Below are positions 43,139 through 52,438 of a DNA stretch of 64,000 nucleotides, one piece after another. Every line of letters starts with the position of its first letter. Position 1 is the first letter of the stretch. Below the pieces are notes generated by a model. It saw nothing but the letters and a program-made list of their open reading frames with translations, did no database searches and was not told the DNA's origin. Position numbers and translations under genes: made by a program. The DNA is from Bradyrhizobium sp. CCBAU 51627 (lineage in GTDB: Bacteria; Pseudomonadota; Alphaproteobacteria; Rhizobiales; Xanthobacteraceae): assembly GCF_028128765.1 (NCBI RefSeq), contig NZ_LBJG01000082.1:1-64000 (forward strand). The letters run 5' to 3'.

Positions 43139-45132
43139 TCGGCGGGCTCCGGCGCTGCGGGGCTGTCGGCGACGCGGAGGCGAGCCGCGCGGCGCGCGAA
43201 GCCAATTCGGAGGCGTCTGTCGGACAAGGACACAATCCCTCCGAACGCCATAATGACCGCACCGATCCAGATGCTCGTCACGAGCGGCTTCCAGAACAGG
43301 CGCGCATCAACCGAACCATCCGCGTGGCGATCCCCGAGCGAAATGTAGATCTGCCCAAAACTCAGCGTTACGATGCCTGCCTCGGTGACGGTTGTCTGTC
43401 GTGTGGGAAAGCTGCGCTTGGCTGGCTCGACGGCTGTCACGTATGCGCCGCCCTTGCTGATAACCGTATGGCCGACGAGCTCCGTGTAGTTCGGGCCCTG
43501 TCGCGATTGAAAATTCTCTATAGTGGCTTGATAAGGACCGAGATCGATCCTCTGACCCAACTTGACGGTCGCGATCCGCTCCACACCCCAACCCGTCGCT
43601 GCCAAGCCCATGAGGGTCAAGCCAAGGCCTGCGTGAGCGATCGCCCCACCCCACGCGGAGCGCGGCAGCCCGATCGCGCGGGCTAGCATAACCCGGCCGC
43701 CTTGCCCTCTTGCCCAGATACGCGACGCCACATCGGTGAACGAACCGACGATGAGGTAGACGGCGAGGCCGAGACCGGCTGCGGCGAAGACGGAGCCGCC
43801 CCGGATGACAGCAACGAGCACAATTGAGATTACAAGACCACCCAAGGCTGCGACCGTTACCCGCTGCGCTGCGCCGAGCAGGTCACCGCGCTTCCAGGCG
43901 ATCGACTGACCGAGCGGCATCAGCAGAACGATAGGCGCTACGAGCGGGCCAAGCGTTAAATTGAAAAACGGTGCGCCGACCGAGATCTTGTCTCCGGACA
44001 GCGCCTCAAGCGCGAGCGGATAGAGCGTGCCGGTCAGAACCGTAACGCAGCAGGTGGTCAGCAGCAGGTTGTTGACTGCCAGCGCGCTCTCGCGTGAAAC
44101 GGGTGCGAACACGCTACGCTCGCTCAGGGAGGGCGCGCGCCACGCGTAGAGCGCGAGTGGCCCGCCGATGAATACGGTCAGTATGACCAGGATGAAGACG
44201 CCGCGAGCCGGGTCACTGGCGAACGAATGGACGGAGGTCAGTACTCCGGAGCGCACGAGGAACGTACCCAGCAGCGACAGCGAGAACGTAAGTATCGCCA
44301 GGAACAGTGTCCAAATCTTGAGGGCCTCACGCTTCTCCATGACGGCAGCCGAATGGAGGAGCGCAGTGCCCGCAAGCCAGGGCATCAGTGACGCGTTTTC
44401 GACCGGATCCCAAAACCAGAATCCGCCCCAGCCTAGGGTGTAATAGGCCCAGTACGACCCCATGGCGATGCCAAGCGTCAAAAAGATCCAGGCAATCAGT
44501 ATCCAGGGCCGAACGTAGCGGGCCCAAGCAGCGTCTAGCCGGCCACTGATCAGCGCGGCTACCGCGAAGGAGAACACGATCGAAGAACCGACATACCCGA
44601 CGTAAAGGAGCGGCGGGTGTATGGCGAGGCCCGGGTCTTGAAGCAGCGGATTAAGGTCGAGGCCCTCAAACGGCGCCGGAAATCGTCGCAAGAAGGGATC
44701 GGAGGTGAACAGAATGAAACTGAGGAAGGCAAGCGAGATCCAGCCTTGGACGGCCAGCGTATTCGCGCGTAGTTCGTTTGCCATGGCGCGTTCGAAAATC
44801 GCTACAGCCGCTCCAAAAGCCGCGAGAATCAGAACCCAAAGCAGCATGGATCCTTCGTGATTGCCCCAGACGCCCGCGATTTTGTATATAAGCGGTTTGG
44901 TGGTGAGTGAGTTCTCGGCGACTGTCACGAGACTGAAGTCAGACGCCACATGGGCGTAAGTCAGTGCTGCGAAGGCATAACCTAGGAGCAGGAACTGGGT
45001 GATTGCGGCAGGGACCGCGATTGAAGTAAGTGCCGTATCCCCAGTACGGGTTCCCCAGAGTGGCAGAATTGATTGAAGCAGCGCGACTGCGAGAGCCAAA
45101 GAAAGCGCGTAATGTCCGGTTTCGATGATCAT
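43135..45132 (-). CDS. ccmF: Haem lyase subunit CcmF
   Basis: Large membrane protein (665 residues, about 15 helices) that, with CcmH and CcmI, transfers haem from CcmE to apocytochromes. It starts IIETGHYALSLALAVALLQS, typical for CcmF/CycK. The tryptophan-rich WWD domain is visible as WGGFWFWDPVENASLMPWLA (about residues 235-254), and conserved histidines occur in GNHEGSMLLWVLIL and AIHPPLLYVGYVGSS. The C-terminal periplasmic loop (LGPYQATIENFQSRQGPNY) and last helix are present. It overlaps ccmH by four bases and follows ccmE by 40 bp, consistent with one operon. Confidence 0.96.
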   Translation of the reverse strand: MIIETGHYALSLALAVALLQSILPLWGTRTGDTALTSIAVPAAITQFLLLGYAFAALTYAHVASDFSLVTVAENSLTTKPLIYKIAGVWGNHEGSMLLWVLILAAFGAAVAIFERAMANELRANTLAVQGWISLAFLSFILFTSDPFLRRFPAPFEGLDLNPLLQDPGLAIHPPLLYVGYVGSSIVFSFAVAALISGRLDAAWARYVRPWILIAWIFLTLGIAMGSYWAYYTLGWGGFWFWDPVENASLMPWLAGTALLHSAAVMEKREALKIWTLFLAILTFSLSLLGTFLVRSGVLTSVHSFASDPARGVFILVILTVFIGGPLALYAWRAPSLSERSVFAPVSRESALAVNNLLLTTCCVTVLTGTLYPLALEALSGDKISVGAPFFNLTLGPLVAPIVLLMPLGQSIAWKRGDLLGAAQRVTVAALGGLVISIVLVAVIRGGSVFAAAGLGLAVYLIVGSFTDVASRIWARGQGGRVMLARAIGLPRSAWGGAIAHAGLGLTLMGLAATGWGVERIATVKLGQRIDLGPYQATIENFQSRQGPNYTELVGHTVISKGGAYVTAVEPAKRSFPTRQTTVTEAGIVTLSFGQIYISLGDRHADGSVDARLFWKPLVTSIWIGAVIMAFGGIVSLSDRRLRIGFARRAARLRVADSPAAPEPAE

Positions 45133-45172
45133 CTGGTGGTCCCATCAGTAGGGATGTTTCGTGGGAGCGGCG

Positions 45173-45625
45173 CTATTGCGCTCGCGCAGATCTCTCGTTA
45201 CGCCAAGTGCCTTCTTGCTTGAGCTTGTCAGCTACCTCCTTGGGCATATATCGCTCGTCGTGTTTTGCTAGCACGGTGTCCGCATGAAAACGGCTCGGTC
45301 CTTCCACGGTGCCCTCGGCGACGACGCCCTGTCCTTCCCGGAAGAGATCCGGCAACAATCCGGTGTAGCTGACTTCGACATCGCGTTTTAAGTCTGTCAC
45401 CGCGAAGATGACAGTCGACGAACCCTCGTGAGTAAGTGAGCCACGTTTAACTAGGCCGCCGATGCGCAGCCGAGTGCCTGGCGGCGGCGCCTTTGCGGCC
45501 AGTTCGCTAGGCCCATAAAAAAAGACAATACTGTCCCGCAACGCGAACAGGATGAGCCCTATCGCGATCGTCAAAGTGACGCCAGCTGCGCTGATGATAG
45601 CGAGGCGTCTGCTCTTTCGCGTCAA
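45173..45625 (-). CDS. ccmE: Haem chaperone CcmE (CycJ)
   Basis: Periplasmic, membrane-anchored haem chaperone of 150 residues. An N-terminal anchor (LAIISAAGVTLTIAIGLILF) is followed by the OB-fold: RLRIGGLVKRGSLTHEGSST, VSYTGLLPDLFREGQGVVAE and GTVEGPSRF. The haem-binding histidine lies in DTVLAKHDERYMPKEVADKL (about residue 125), the exact CcmE motif, with the tyrosine that serves as axial ligand. All features are normal. The gene is three bases after ccmI and 40 bp before ccmF. Confidence 0.96.
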   Translation of the reverse strand: MTRKSRRLAIISAAGVTLTIAIGLILFALRDSIVFFYGPSELAAKAPPPGTRLRIGGLVKRGSLTHEGSSTVIFAVTDLKRDVEVSYTGLLPDLFREGQGVVAEGTVEGPSRFHADTVLAKHDERYMPKEVADKLKQEGTWRNERSARAQ

Positions 45626-45628
45626 GAT

Positions 45629-46327
45629 CTACTCCTCTAAACGAAGCTGTCTGACGAGTTCATCCACGCGTGCCGACGCTTGCGCGTCGCCTGCTAGCTG
45701 AGCACGTGCGCTTGCGACGGCCGCCTCAGCTTTCTTGTGCTCACCCAATGCCGCGTAAGACCTAATAAGTTGTAGCCATCCTTGAAGGTGATGTCCGTCC
45801 TTCGAGAGCTTCTCGGCGAGCTCCGCTACCATTCCTCGGATCGCGTTGCTCCGTTGCTCTGGACGGAGCCTTTCAATGTCAGTTCCGGCTTGGCCGGCGT
45901 GGATGTCAGGAACTGTGGCAGCGAGGTTAAAATCTGCATTGGACTGCCTCGATGCGATCGGCATGTCAGGCTGGCTGGGAGCGCCGACCTTGAGGTACGA
46001 TGCGAGCGCGACGAGCGGCAGGACTAAGACGATCGCCAAAGCCGCTGCGGCGCGTCGCTGACCTCCGCGGCGCGACGTTTGCGACCAGCCCTCGGAGGCC
46101 GAGTTGAGTGACGCGAGCAGCCGGCGCTCGATTTCGGCGCGAGTCGTCACGGACTCCTCAGGTGCTAGCATTCCGCTGCGCACGTCCTCATCCGCTTCGG
46201 TCAGAAGATCGCGATAGAACGTCACATCCGGATCACGAGCGCAAACGGCTCCGCGCCGCTCAGAGAGCGACCGGGCCAGCGCCAGCACGACTGACGACGT
46301 CATCATTGCAAAAATGACCCACAGCAC
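45629..46327 (-). CDS. ccmI: Apocytochrome chaperone CcmI (CycH)
   Basis: Inner-membrane chaperone of 232 residues that presents apocytochrome to CcmFH. The first helix (MLWVIFAMMTSSVVLALARS) and the loop motif DVTFYRDLLTEADEDVRSGM (with leucine-zipper-like helix) are CcmI hallmarks, as are APEESVTTRAEIERRLLAS and the second helix (AAAALAIVLVLPLVALASYL). The periplasmic part is short, with one TPR-like repeat (LQGWLQLIRSYAALGEHKKA), while most rhizobial CcmI have 350-380 residues. It may thus be a compact or truncated version, as the extended TPR region for apocytochrome binding is missing. It lies three bases before ccmE; 213 bp separate it from ccmG. Confidence 0.9.
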   Translation of the reverse strand: MLWVIFAMMTSSVVLALARSLSERRGAVCARDPDVTFYRDLLTEADEDVRSGMLAPEESVTTRAEIERRLLASLNSASEGWSQTSRRGGQRRAAAALAIVLVLPLVALASYLKVGAPSQPDMPIASRQSNADFNLAATVPDIHAGQAGTDIERLRPEQRSNAIRGMVAELAEKLSKDGHHLQGWLQLIRSYAALGEHKKAEAAVASARAQLAGDAQASARVDELVRQLRLEE

Positions 46328-46540
46328 GCTTTCAAGGACCTCCGTTCATCTTGGCCACCGCACATCGCACCGTCCGCCAGCATGCGCAGCCAGTGAGGCT
46401 CGGGCCACCTGACCGTTCCGCTTTCATTTGCCAACTCCGAATTCCCGAACAATGTAGCGGACGGAGCACTACAATGCTGAGGCAAGAAACGATCCTTCTT
46501 GCATTCATCCCGAAAGGATGGAGAGCGTGCCAGGCAGCCG

Positions 46541-47164
46541 TCATGGACGCTCAGCCTCCGCAATGGCGTCCATCAAACCGGGCCGGCTTGCGTCCGAGAT
46601 GCCACCAACCAGCTTGTACACAATTGTGCCATCGCCCTTGATCACATACGTCTCGGGAACGCCATAGACGCCGAAATCGATCCCCGTTCGGCCTGAGCGG
46701 TCAGTGCCGACCTGTGCGAACGGGTTGCCGTGAGCGGCAAGATAGGCCAGCGCATTTCTGGGATCGTCTTTGTATACAATGCCGGACAGTTTCACACCCA
46801 GTCGCTGCAGCGTAGGGTCGCTTGCCAACGCCATCAGGGCCGGTTGTTCTTCCCGACACTCAACACACCATGATGCGAACACGTTCAAGATGGTCACGTG
46901 CCCTCTCCGCAAATCTGCGCTCGACAAGCCAGGTGGACCGGATGTTGAAAGCCCTTCGAGCGGCATCAGCACAAATTGCGGTACTGACCTGCCGATCAGA
47001 GCAGAGGGCACCAGTGAGGGATCACCTGCCCCGAGCCGCACTAGAAACAATGCCGCAATTCCGCAGAAGACCAATAAAGGGATAACAACCCACAAGCGGG
47101 CCAGTGCGTGTCGACGCGTCGACGCGCTCAATGATAGATGAATTGCGGCTGGGATGTTGCTCAT
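46541..47164 (-). CDS. ccmG: Thiol:disulfide oxidoreductase CcmG/DsbE (CycY)
   Basis: Membrane-tethered thioredoxin-like reductase of 207 residues acting in apocytochrome reduction. Anchor: LARLWVVIPLLVFCGIAALF. The thioredoxin domain carries LNVFASWCVECREEQPALMA with active site WCVEC (about residues 96-100) and the CcmG-specific acidic region KLSGIVYKDDPRNALAYLAA, followed by GVYGVPETYVIKGDGTIVYK with the cis-proline. The usual CcmG active site is WCVPC or WCPTC, so the Glu at the third position is unusual and may shift the redox potential. The ATG overlaps the ccmD stop by four bases. A 213-bp gap follows before ccmI. Confidence 0.94.
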   Translation of the reverse strand: MSNIPAAIHLSLSASTRRHALARLWVVIPLLVFCGIAALFLVRLGAGDPSLVPSALIGRSVPQFVLMPLEGLSTSGPPGLSSADLRRGHVTILNVFASWCVECREEQPALMALASDPTLQRLGVKLSGIVYKDDPRNALAYLAAHGNPFAQVGTDRSGRTGIDFGVYGVPETYVIKGDGTIVYKLVGGISDASRPGLMDAIAEAERP

Positions 47165-47313
47165 GCGCGACCGCGCCGATCCGAGTGATCGAGAAGGCGA
47201 GCTAAGGCTCGACGCTGAAGACCATAGTCGATAAGAATCGCCACAATCATTGCCGCCAGGACGGTGCCCGTGACTAGAAATGCCGCCATTATGAATCCGT
47301 CATGCCGCAACAT
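47161..47313 (-). CDS. ccmD: Haem exporter small subunit CcmD
   Basis: A 50-residue protein: short polar N-terminus (LRHDGFI), one transmembrane helix (AAFLVTGTVLAAMIVAILID) and a basic cytoplasmic tail (YGLQRRALARLLDHSDRRGR). This is precisely the CcmD layout, including the Tyr and Arg-rich stretch after the helix. It overlaps ccmG by four bases (ATGA at 47161-47164) and starts four bases after the ccmC stop, so it is in the expected place C-D-G. CcmD holds CcmE to the CcmABC complex. The start could also be the ATG eight codons in, but the first suits family length. Confidence 0.88.
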   Translation of the reverse strand: MLRHDGFIMAAFLVTGTVLAAMIVAILIDYGLQRRALARLLDHSDRRGRA

Positions 47314-47317
47314 AGGT

Positions 47318-48091
47318 TCAGGAACCTAATTCGGCAGTCAGCATGCGACCCAGCGCCGTTTTGTCACCAGCCGCCCGCGTGATCGCAAGCCGCCGAGCTC
47401 GGCGTCGCAGGATCTCGTTGCGAACTGACATAATGTGGAGCGTCACGAACAAGAGCGTGTATGCGAGCGCCATAACAATCAGCGGCCAGAGCATCGAGCC
47501 AGCAATCGCCGAGCCCTCCATCCGGAACACCGACGCCGGCTGGTGAAGCGTGTTCCACCAATCAACCGAGAACTTCACAATCGGAATATCGATAAGACCC
47601 ACCAGGGTCATAATCGAAACTGCTCGTGCCGCCCTACTCGGGTCCTCGATCGTCTGCCAGAGTGCTATGAGACCGAGATAAATGAGAAGCAGAACCAGCA
47701 TGGAGGTAAGCCGTGCATCCCAGACCCAATAGGTGCCCCACATTGGTTTGCCCCACAACGAGCCCGTGACGAGGCAGATGAAAGTGAAAGCTGCGCCGAG
47801 GGGCGCTGCCGCCTTTTGAGCCGCATCGGCGAGTGGATGACGCCATACCAAGGATCCGAACGCAGACACCGCCATGAATGTATAAGCAAGCATTGCGGTC
47901 CAGGCGGCGGGAACGTGGATGTACATGATTCGCGCCGTCTCACCTTGCTGGTAGTCGGAGGGCGCGTCGAACGTTCCAAACAGACCAAGCGCGAAGGCGA
48001 CGGCCGTCGAACCCCAAAGCAGAGGCAGCAGCTTTGCGGCGATGCGCACGAAATTTCCTGGGTTGCTGTAGGCGCTAAAGCTCTGCTTCAA
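47318..48091 (-). CDS. ccmC: Haem exporter membrane protein CcmC
   Basis: Six-helix haem-handling protein of 257 residues that presents haem to CcmE. The WWD motif is clear: GKPMWGTYWVWDARLTSMLV (about residues 113-132). The flanking haem-ligand histidines are in ARIMYIHVPAAWTAMLAYTF (about residue 54-56) and DWWNTLHQPASVFRMEGSAI (about 178-184). The C-terminal cytoplasmic tail RNEILRRRARRLAITRAAGD is normal. It is the first gene of the minus-strand run C-D-G-I-E-F-H. A promoter must lie in the long gene-poor region to its right. Confidence 0.96.
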   Translation of the reverse strand: MKQSFSAYSNPGNFVRIAAKLLPLLWGSTAVAFALGLFGTFDAPSDYQQGETARIMYIHVPAAWTAMLAYTFMAVSAFGSLVWRHPLADAAQKAAAPLGAAFTFICLVTGSLWGKPMWGTYWVWDARLTSMLVLLLIYLGLIALWQTIEDPSRAARAVSIMTLVGLIDIPIVKFSVDWWNTLHQPASVFRMEGSAIAGSMLWPLIVMALAYTLLFVTLHIMSVRNEILRRRARRLAITRAAGDKTALGRMLTAELGS

Positions 48092-50037
48092 ATTTCAATC
48101 TCCTGGAAGCCAACCAGCAGGCGGAGAATCGCTCGATTCCGAAAGCGGCGCGCGCAGGGACTCTGTTCTCATTTCGCCTGCAAAGCCGATGAGTATTGCA
48201 TCACACGAGACACGGGTTCGCAAATTACCCTCGGTTATCATTTCGATGCCCGAAGCTCGGAGATTAGCGATTTCTATCGAGAGGTCCGCCTTGGTCCATC
48301 ACGCGGATTCTGCACGAAGCGGAGTTAGCCGCGCTCTGAGCCTCGGTGTTGTGTAGTCACGTAGTTGACAATGAGGATGTGGATAAGGGGTGGGATGCGC
48401 GATCACCTGGAGAAGCAGCGTCGCGTCTGACGCATGCCCATCGTGTTAACGATAGAAGCACGCAATAGCTCTTCGCCCTCCTGGCTCGCGGCTCGGCGAG
48501 GGCTGTTATAGCCTAGCGGATGGTCGAGTGCGGTAAGTTAGCGGTTTAGGTCTGCAGAAGCGGCTTGTCGTGTGGAGCGAACGCCTTAAGCCTTCGTATT
48601 GGACTCTTGCTCCATTTGGATAACTGGCCTGTACAGGCGTTCAATTGAGCCGCCAATCGCGATCATTGTATGTATGAGGCCGCGATGGTCCTCCTCTCCC
48701 CCCGCCATCGCTGCCCACCTTGGGCGCCTCCCTAGACTTGGGCCGCTTGTGGCAACGCAAGCGGCCTTCTTTTGCGTAAGGCCATTCGGAATAGACCGGC
48801 GTTTGATTCAACCGATATCTCTGTACTGTCACTTGATACCTGCGCCCAATGGCGTCAATCACAGGCTCCGTGCTAGCTGTTGATACGGAATGAAACGCAA
48901 CGGAACCGGCCCGCGAGCAGGCAGTTGCAGGATAAGGTCGGCGGCGTAGCGCCCGACCGACCTTTCCCCTGACCGACACGTGCGTCGCCGATCCCGAAAG
49001 TGTCCCTAGTTCGACGGTTCGCTGCGGAGAGCCGGCCATGAAAAACATCGTGCATCTCCTAATCTGGTTTTGGCGAGGCCCGCCCGCGCCCGACACACAA
49101 CTTGGGCCTATGGCCGAAAATCGGGACCAATCCAGCATGGCCGATTTTGTCCGCATCCTGCAGGCCTACGATCATGACCAGTACGGCGGGAGTTAGGGAT
49201 ATCGAAATCGGCTTACTAGGTCTCATGGGCCTAGTAGAAAATGCGTGGTCATAGGGCCGCCATCATCGGTACCCTTCTAAATGGCCATCGCGGTCCAGTG
49301 CACTGGTAGACAATCGGCTAAGTATCTTCGAAGTCACCCTTCCTGATCGAATTCGAGAGAGCGATCTCGCGCCGACCATATGTGGTCGATATTGTTCTGA
49401 CCGCGAGAAGATAGGCCCGCATCTCGGCTGTACTCAACAGACGGTCGCAAGCCAGGGCGGACGCGATGGTACCACCTCAGACTTGACTTGCTTCAGGTCG
49501 GACTAGTCGGCGCGACTAAGTAGAGAAGCATCAAAATTGGGTCGACGCCTACGATAGGCACTGGAATAACAGCCGTTGCCAGGCAAGGCCCCGCCGCTCC
49601 GCCTCTCTGGTATTGCGTTTCTTCGTAGCATGCGCGGGACTTTGAGAGACATCTAGCAGAGTCGGGGGCTCGCACGATGGTTCAGAATTCCGCGTTGGTG
49701 ATTCAGGCCAGCACGAACTAAGTCGAAGCTTGGATATGCCAAAGTCGCAGTCCGGCTCCGCGAAGGTTTACCCCGGTATCGCCCTTCCTATCAGACGCGC
49801 AAATGCGAGTGCAATTGAGGACCAGGCTGTCGCACGGCAAGCTCACCTCGAGCCACTCACCGCGCATTTCGGGCGAGGAAAAACCGGCGCTCGACCTGCC
49901 GCCCGCACGGTCACCGCCACCGTGACAAACGAACGGATGAACAAGGTCTGAATAGGAACCCGGAGGTCGAATCCATGCGTCTAGCCGATAGAAGGCAGCT
50001 GACAGCACGAAGCCAATTTAAGCGAACAGGAGAAGCG
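48092..50037. other. Gene-poor region upstream of ccmC
   Basis: Almost 2 kb without a recognisable gene, apart from a possible 52-residue frame at 49038. A plus frame at 49736-49951 is open but unlike any family I know. I looked for transposase, integrase and tRNA features and saw none. It separates the cytochrome maturation genes from the regulator block and may be the site of an old deletion. Confidence 0.35.
49038..49196 (+). CDS. Possible small protein
   Basis: A 52-residue frame with GGAGA nine bases before its ATG. It begins KNIVHLLIWFWRGPPAPDTQ, a short hydrophobic stretch then a proline break, and ends MADFVRILQAYDHDQYGGS, a plausible amphipathic helix. I recognise no family. It stands alone in a gene-poor region. 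Confidence 0.35.
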   Translation: MKNIVHLLIWFWRGPPAPDTQLGPMAENRDQSSMADFVRILQAYDHDQYGGS

Positions 50038-51165
50038 ATGTCAGAAGGCCACCTACTACTTCCGACGTCCAAACTGGGAGTCAAGCTCCACCAAGCCCAC
50101 TTACGCAGCAACTCGGAGACGCTACGCGATTCCTCGCGGGGCCATGACGATCGGCAACAGGTTCTAAGTTCGCAAGTATTGCTCCCGATAACCCGGGCCC
50201 GAAACATTGAAGATGATCATGCCTCCTCCGTTTTTGATACAGTCCGCCGATTGGACAGTGACCTCGTGGCGGACACGATCCATCCTGTCGTTGAAATCTC
50301 CCCGTCCCACGCCGTGGCACGCCTCAGGGTAAACGGGCACGGAATGGCGGCTGAATCTGTGCGACTCGCCGGACGAGGCAAAATCGAAAACCATTTCCGG
50401 GCTCCAATGCATATGATCGTGATGTACGAGAAGGGAGAGCGCCGGGACGGAGAGACATTCGTGGAGGGTCTGCCTCGATCTGCGCTCCGAAAACTCGAGC
50501 GGAAACTGACATTCGTACCGGCTGGTCTCGAATTTTTTGACTGGCACGAGCTGCGCGGGTCGCAGATGCGGCTCATGTACTTCTACTTCGAGCCGGACAA
50601 GCTTTCGTGCCTTTCTAATCCAGGTCTCGCTGGATCCTCGGTAGCTCCACGTCTGCTATTCGAGGACGACACGCTCTGCCACACCGCACTAAAGCTGAAG
50701 ACGCTCGTGGATGGCCCTGCAGCAGACCCACTTTACTTCAACACTCTCGGTACTCTCCTCATACACGAACTCGTACGCTTCACTTTCGGGCTGCCCAGCA
50801 TTAAACCTCAGCTTCAAGGCGGCCTGGCCCCGTGGCAGCAACGGCTTGTCACCGCCTACATTCGCGAGCATGTCAATGAGCGAATTCCTATCCGCATATT
50901 GGCACAGCTGGTGCGCCTCAGTCCGCATCATTTCTGCCGGGTATTCAAGCAATCTCTCGGAATGCCACCACATCGCTACCAGACCAACCAGCGTGTTGAG
51001 CACGCGAAGTTACTGCTGGCGGGCGGGTCGGGTTCGATGACGGAGATCGGGCGGGCGTTGGGCTTTAACAGTCGTAACGCGTTCGCGACGGCGTTCCGGA
51101 AGGCGACAGGAATCGCACCCGCCGATTACCGCCGACGCTTGGATTCTCGTATGACAGAAGAATGA
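50038..51165 (+). CDS. AraC-family transcriptional regulator
   Basis: Regulator of 375 residues. The N-terminal 260 residues form the sensing part without recognised name (APMHMIVMYEKGERRDGETF, LTFVPAGLEFFDWHELRGSQ resemble AraC-type cupin sensor regions). The DNA-binding domain is at about 275-370: PIRILAQLVRLSPHHFCRVF and MTEIGRALGFNSRNAFATAF, ending FRKATGIAPADYRR. The ATG at 50038 follows AGGAGAAGC; the frame is open from 49975. It lies before a FixJ-like regulator with 240 bp between. Proteins of this type in rhizobia typically control neighbouring genes, but none is clearly paired. Confidence 0.9.
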   Translation: MSEGHLLLPTSKLGVKLHQAHLRSNSETLRDSSRGHDDRQQVLSSQVLLPITRARNIEDDHASSVFDTVRRLDSDLVADTIHPVVEISPSHAVARLRVNGHGMAAESVRLAGRGKIENHFRAPMHMIVMYEKGERRDGETFVEGLPRSALRKLERKLTFVPAGLEFFDWHELRGSQMRLMYFYFEPDKLSCLSNPGLAGSSVAPRLLFEDDTLCHTALKLKTLVDGPAADPLYFNTLGTLLIHELVRFTFGLPSIKPQLQGGLAPWQQRLVTAYIREHVNERIPIRILAQLVRLSPHHFCRVFKQSLGMPPHRYQTNQRVEHAKLLLAGGSGSMTEIGRALGFNSRNAFATAFRKATGIAPADYRRRLDSRMTEE

Positions 51166-51404
51166 CCGGAGACTTCGCGACCACCTTCACTAATCGGGAG
51201 GTGAGCACCTCGTCGCAACATTGCGATGAGAACGGTCGGGCTTTCGCGGCCCGTTAGCAGCTCGCACCCTCGGGTGAGGAGATGCCTCCAGGCGCCGGCG
51301 ACCATGAACCAGGCGAGTTTGTAGCACCCAATATTGCGGCGTTCCACCCTGGAACTTGCGCCGCGTGTGCGTTGAACGACCTTCGCGAAGGTGATATTTT
51401 TCAC

Positions 51405-52094
51405 ATGCTCTATTCGCGTGTCGGGAGAGAAGCACCAGTGGCGCAGCATTCTATTCGAACGCTTGCGGTAGCGGAGGAGCCAACTATTGTCGTTGTGGAC
51501 GACGACAAGGACTTCCGCGACTCACTCGGAGCTCTCTTCAGCTCGGTCGGGTTCAAGGTCAAGCTGTTTGGGTCGGCAGCGGAATTACTCGAAACTGGCT
51601 TGTTCCCCGACGTGGTGAGCTGCCTAGTACTTGATGTCAGATTGCCGGGTTTGGGCGGCCTCGATTTGCAAAGGGAGCTGTCGAAAAAGAGCGCTTCGAT
51701 TCCTATCATCTTCATGACTGGCCACGGCGACATTCCGATGTCAGTCAAGGCGATGAAGGCAGGGGCTGTGGACTTTCTGACCAAGCCGTTCCGAGAGCAA
51801 GACATGCTGGATGCAGTGACGATCGCCCTCGATCGGGATCGAACGCGGCGGAAGACTGAGCAGCGGCTCACGGACCTTAGGTCGCGTTACGAGCGATTGA
51901 GCCCGCGCGAGCGAGAAGTATTGGCTCTCGTGACCACTGGTTTAAAAAACAAGCAGATCGCTTTCGAACTAGACGTCGCTGAGATCACCGTAAAGGCGCA
52001 CCGTGCCCATGTGATGCAAAAGATGGGCACTCAATCGCTGGCCGAGCTTGTCAAAATGGCGGAGATGCTCGGTATAAAGTCGCCCGGGTCCTGA
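51405..52094 (+). CDS. FixJ-like response regulator (receiver plus LuxR-type HTH)
   Basis: Two-domain response regulator of about 229 residues. Receiver: TIVVVDDDKDFRDSLGALFS, phospho-acceptor Asp in CLVLDVRLPGLGGLDLQREL, Thr in FMTGHGDIPMSVKAMKAGAV and Lys in DFLTKPF. The output domain is LuxR/NarL-like: YERLSPREREVLALVTTGLK, NKQIAFELDVAEITVKAHRA and HVMQKMGTQSLAELVKMAEM. This is the FixJ/TodT arrangement. The start is uncertain: ATG at 51405 after AAGGTGA, or GTG at 51438 after GGGAGAG; the frame is open from 51282. No kinase is directly adjacent; the 1618-residue histidine kinase downstream, of a family usually paired with such regulators, is a candidate. Confidence 0.92.
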   Translation: MLYSRVGREAPVAQHSIRTLAVAEEPTIVVVDDDKDFRDSLGALFSSVGFKVKLFGSAAELLETGLFPDVVSCLVLDVRLPGLGGLDLQRELSKKSASIPIIFMTGHGDIPMSVKAMKAGAVDFLTKPFREQDMLDAVTIALDRDRTRRKTEQRLTDLRSRYERLSPREREVLALVTTGLKNKQIAFELDVAEITVKAHRAHVMQKMGTQSLAELVKMAEMLGIKSPGS

Positions 52095-52438
52095 TCGCCT
52101 TGCGATGGCACATGTTCCATCAGCGAGGATCTTTTTTGCTGCGCAACTCAATCGATGTTCCTGATCTCTCGATGGCCCTACTACCAGTCTAGCGAACGAG
52201 CCCGGGTTCAGACTTCGGGCGACGAGAACCGACCTAGACTATTCAGAAGCTCTGCATCAATTATTCCAAAATATAGCACCGATTGTTCCGTGGTGTGGTG
52301 TTTCCAGTCCACCGTATAATCGCCAATCCAGAACCTTATCGTTATGTTATACTGAGTGGATAGTCGTCGTACGCTCCTGGAGATGGATAGAGACGAGAGA
52401 TGCGTCGCGCCGCATCCCCCAACAATCAGGGTGGGGAT

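Noticed and set aside
47200..47245. Sequence with tagtcgataag resembling the dispersed 42-bp repeat
   Set aside because: It is within ccmD and matches only the central bases by chance.
49736..49951. Plus frame upstream of the AraC gene
   Set aside because: No recognisable fold or family and weak start; left as non-coding.
48092..50037. Searched for CRISPR, tRNA or integrase features in the gene-poor region
   Set aside because: No repeat array, cloverleaf or integrase-like frame was seen.
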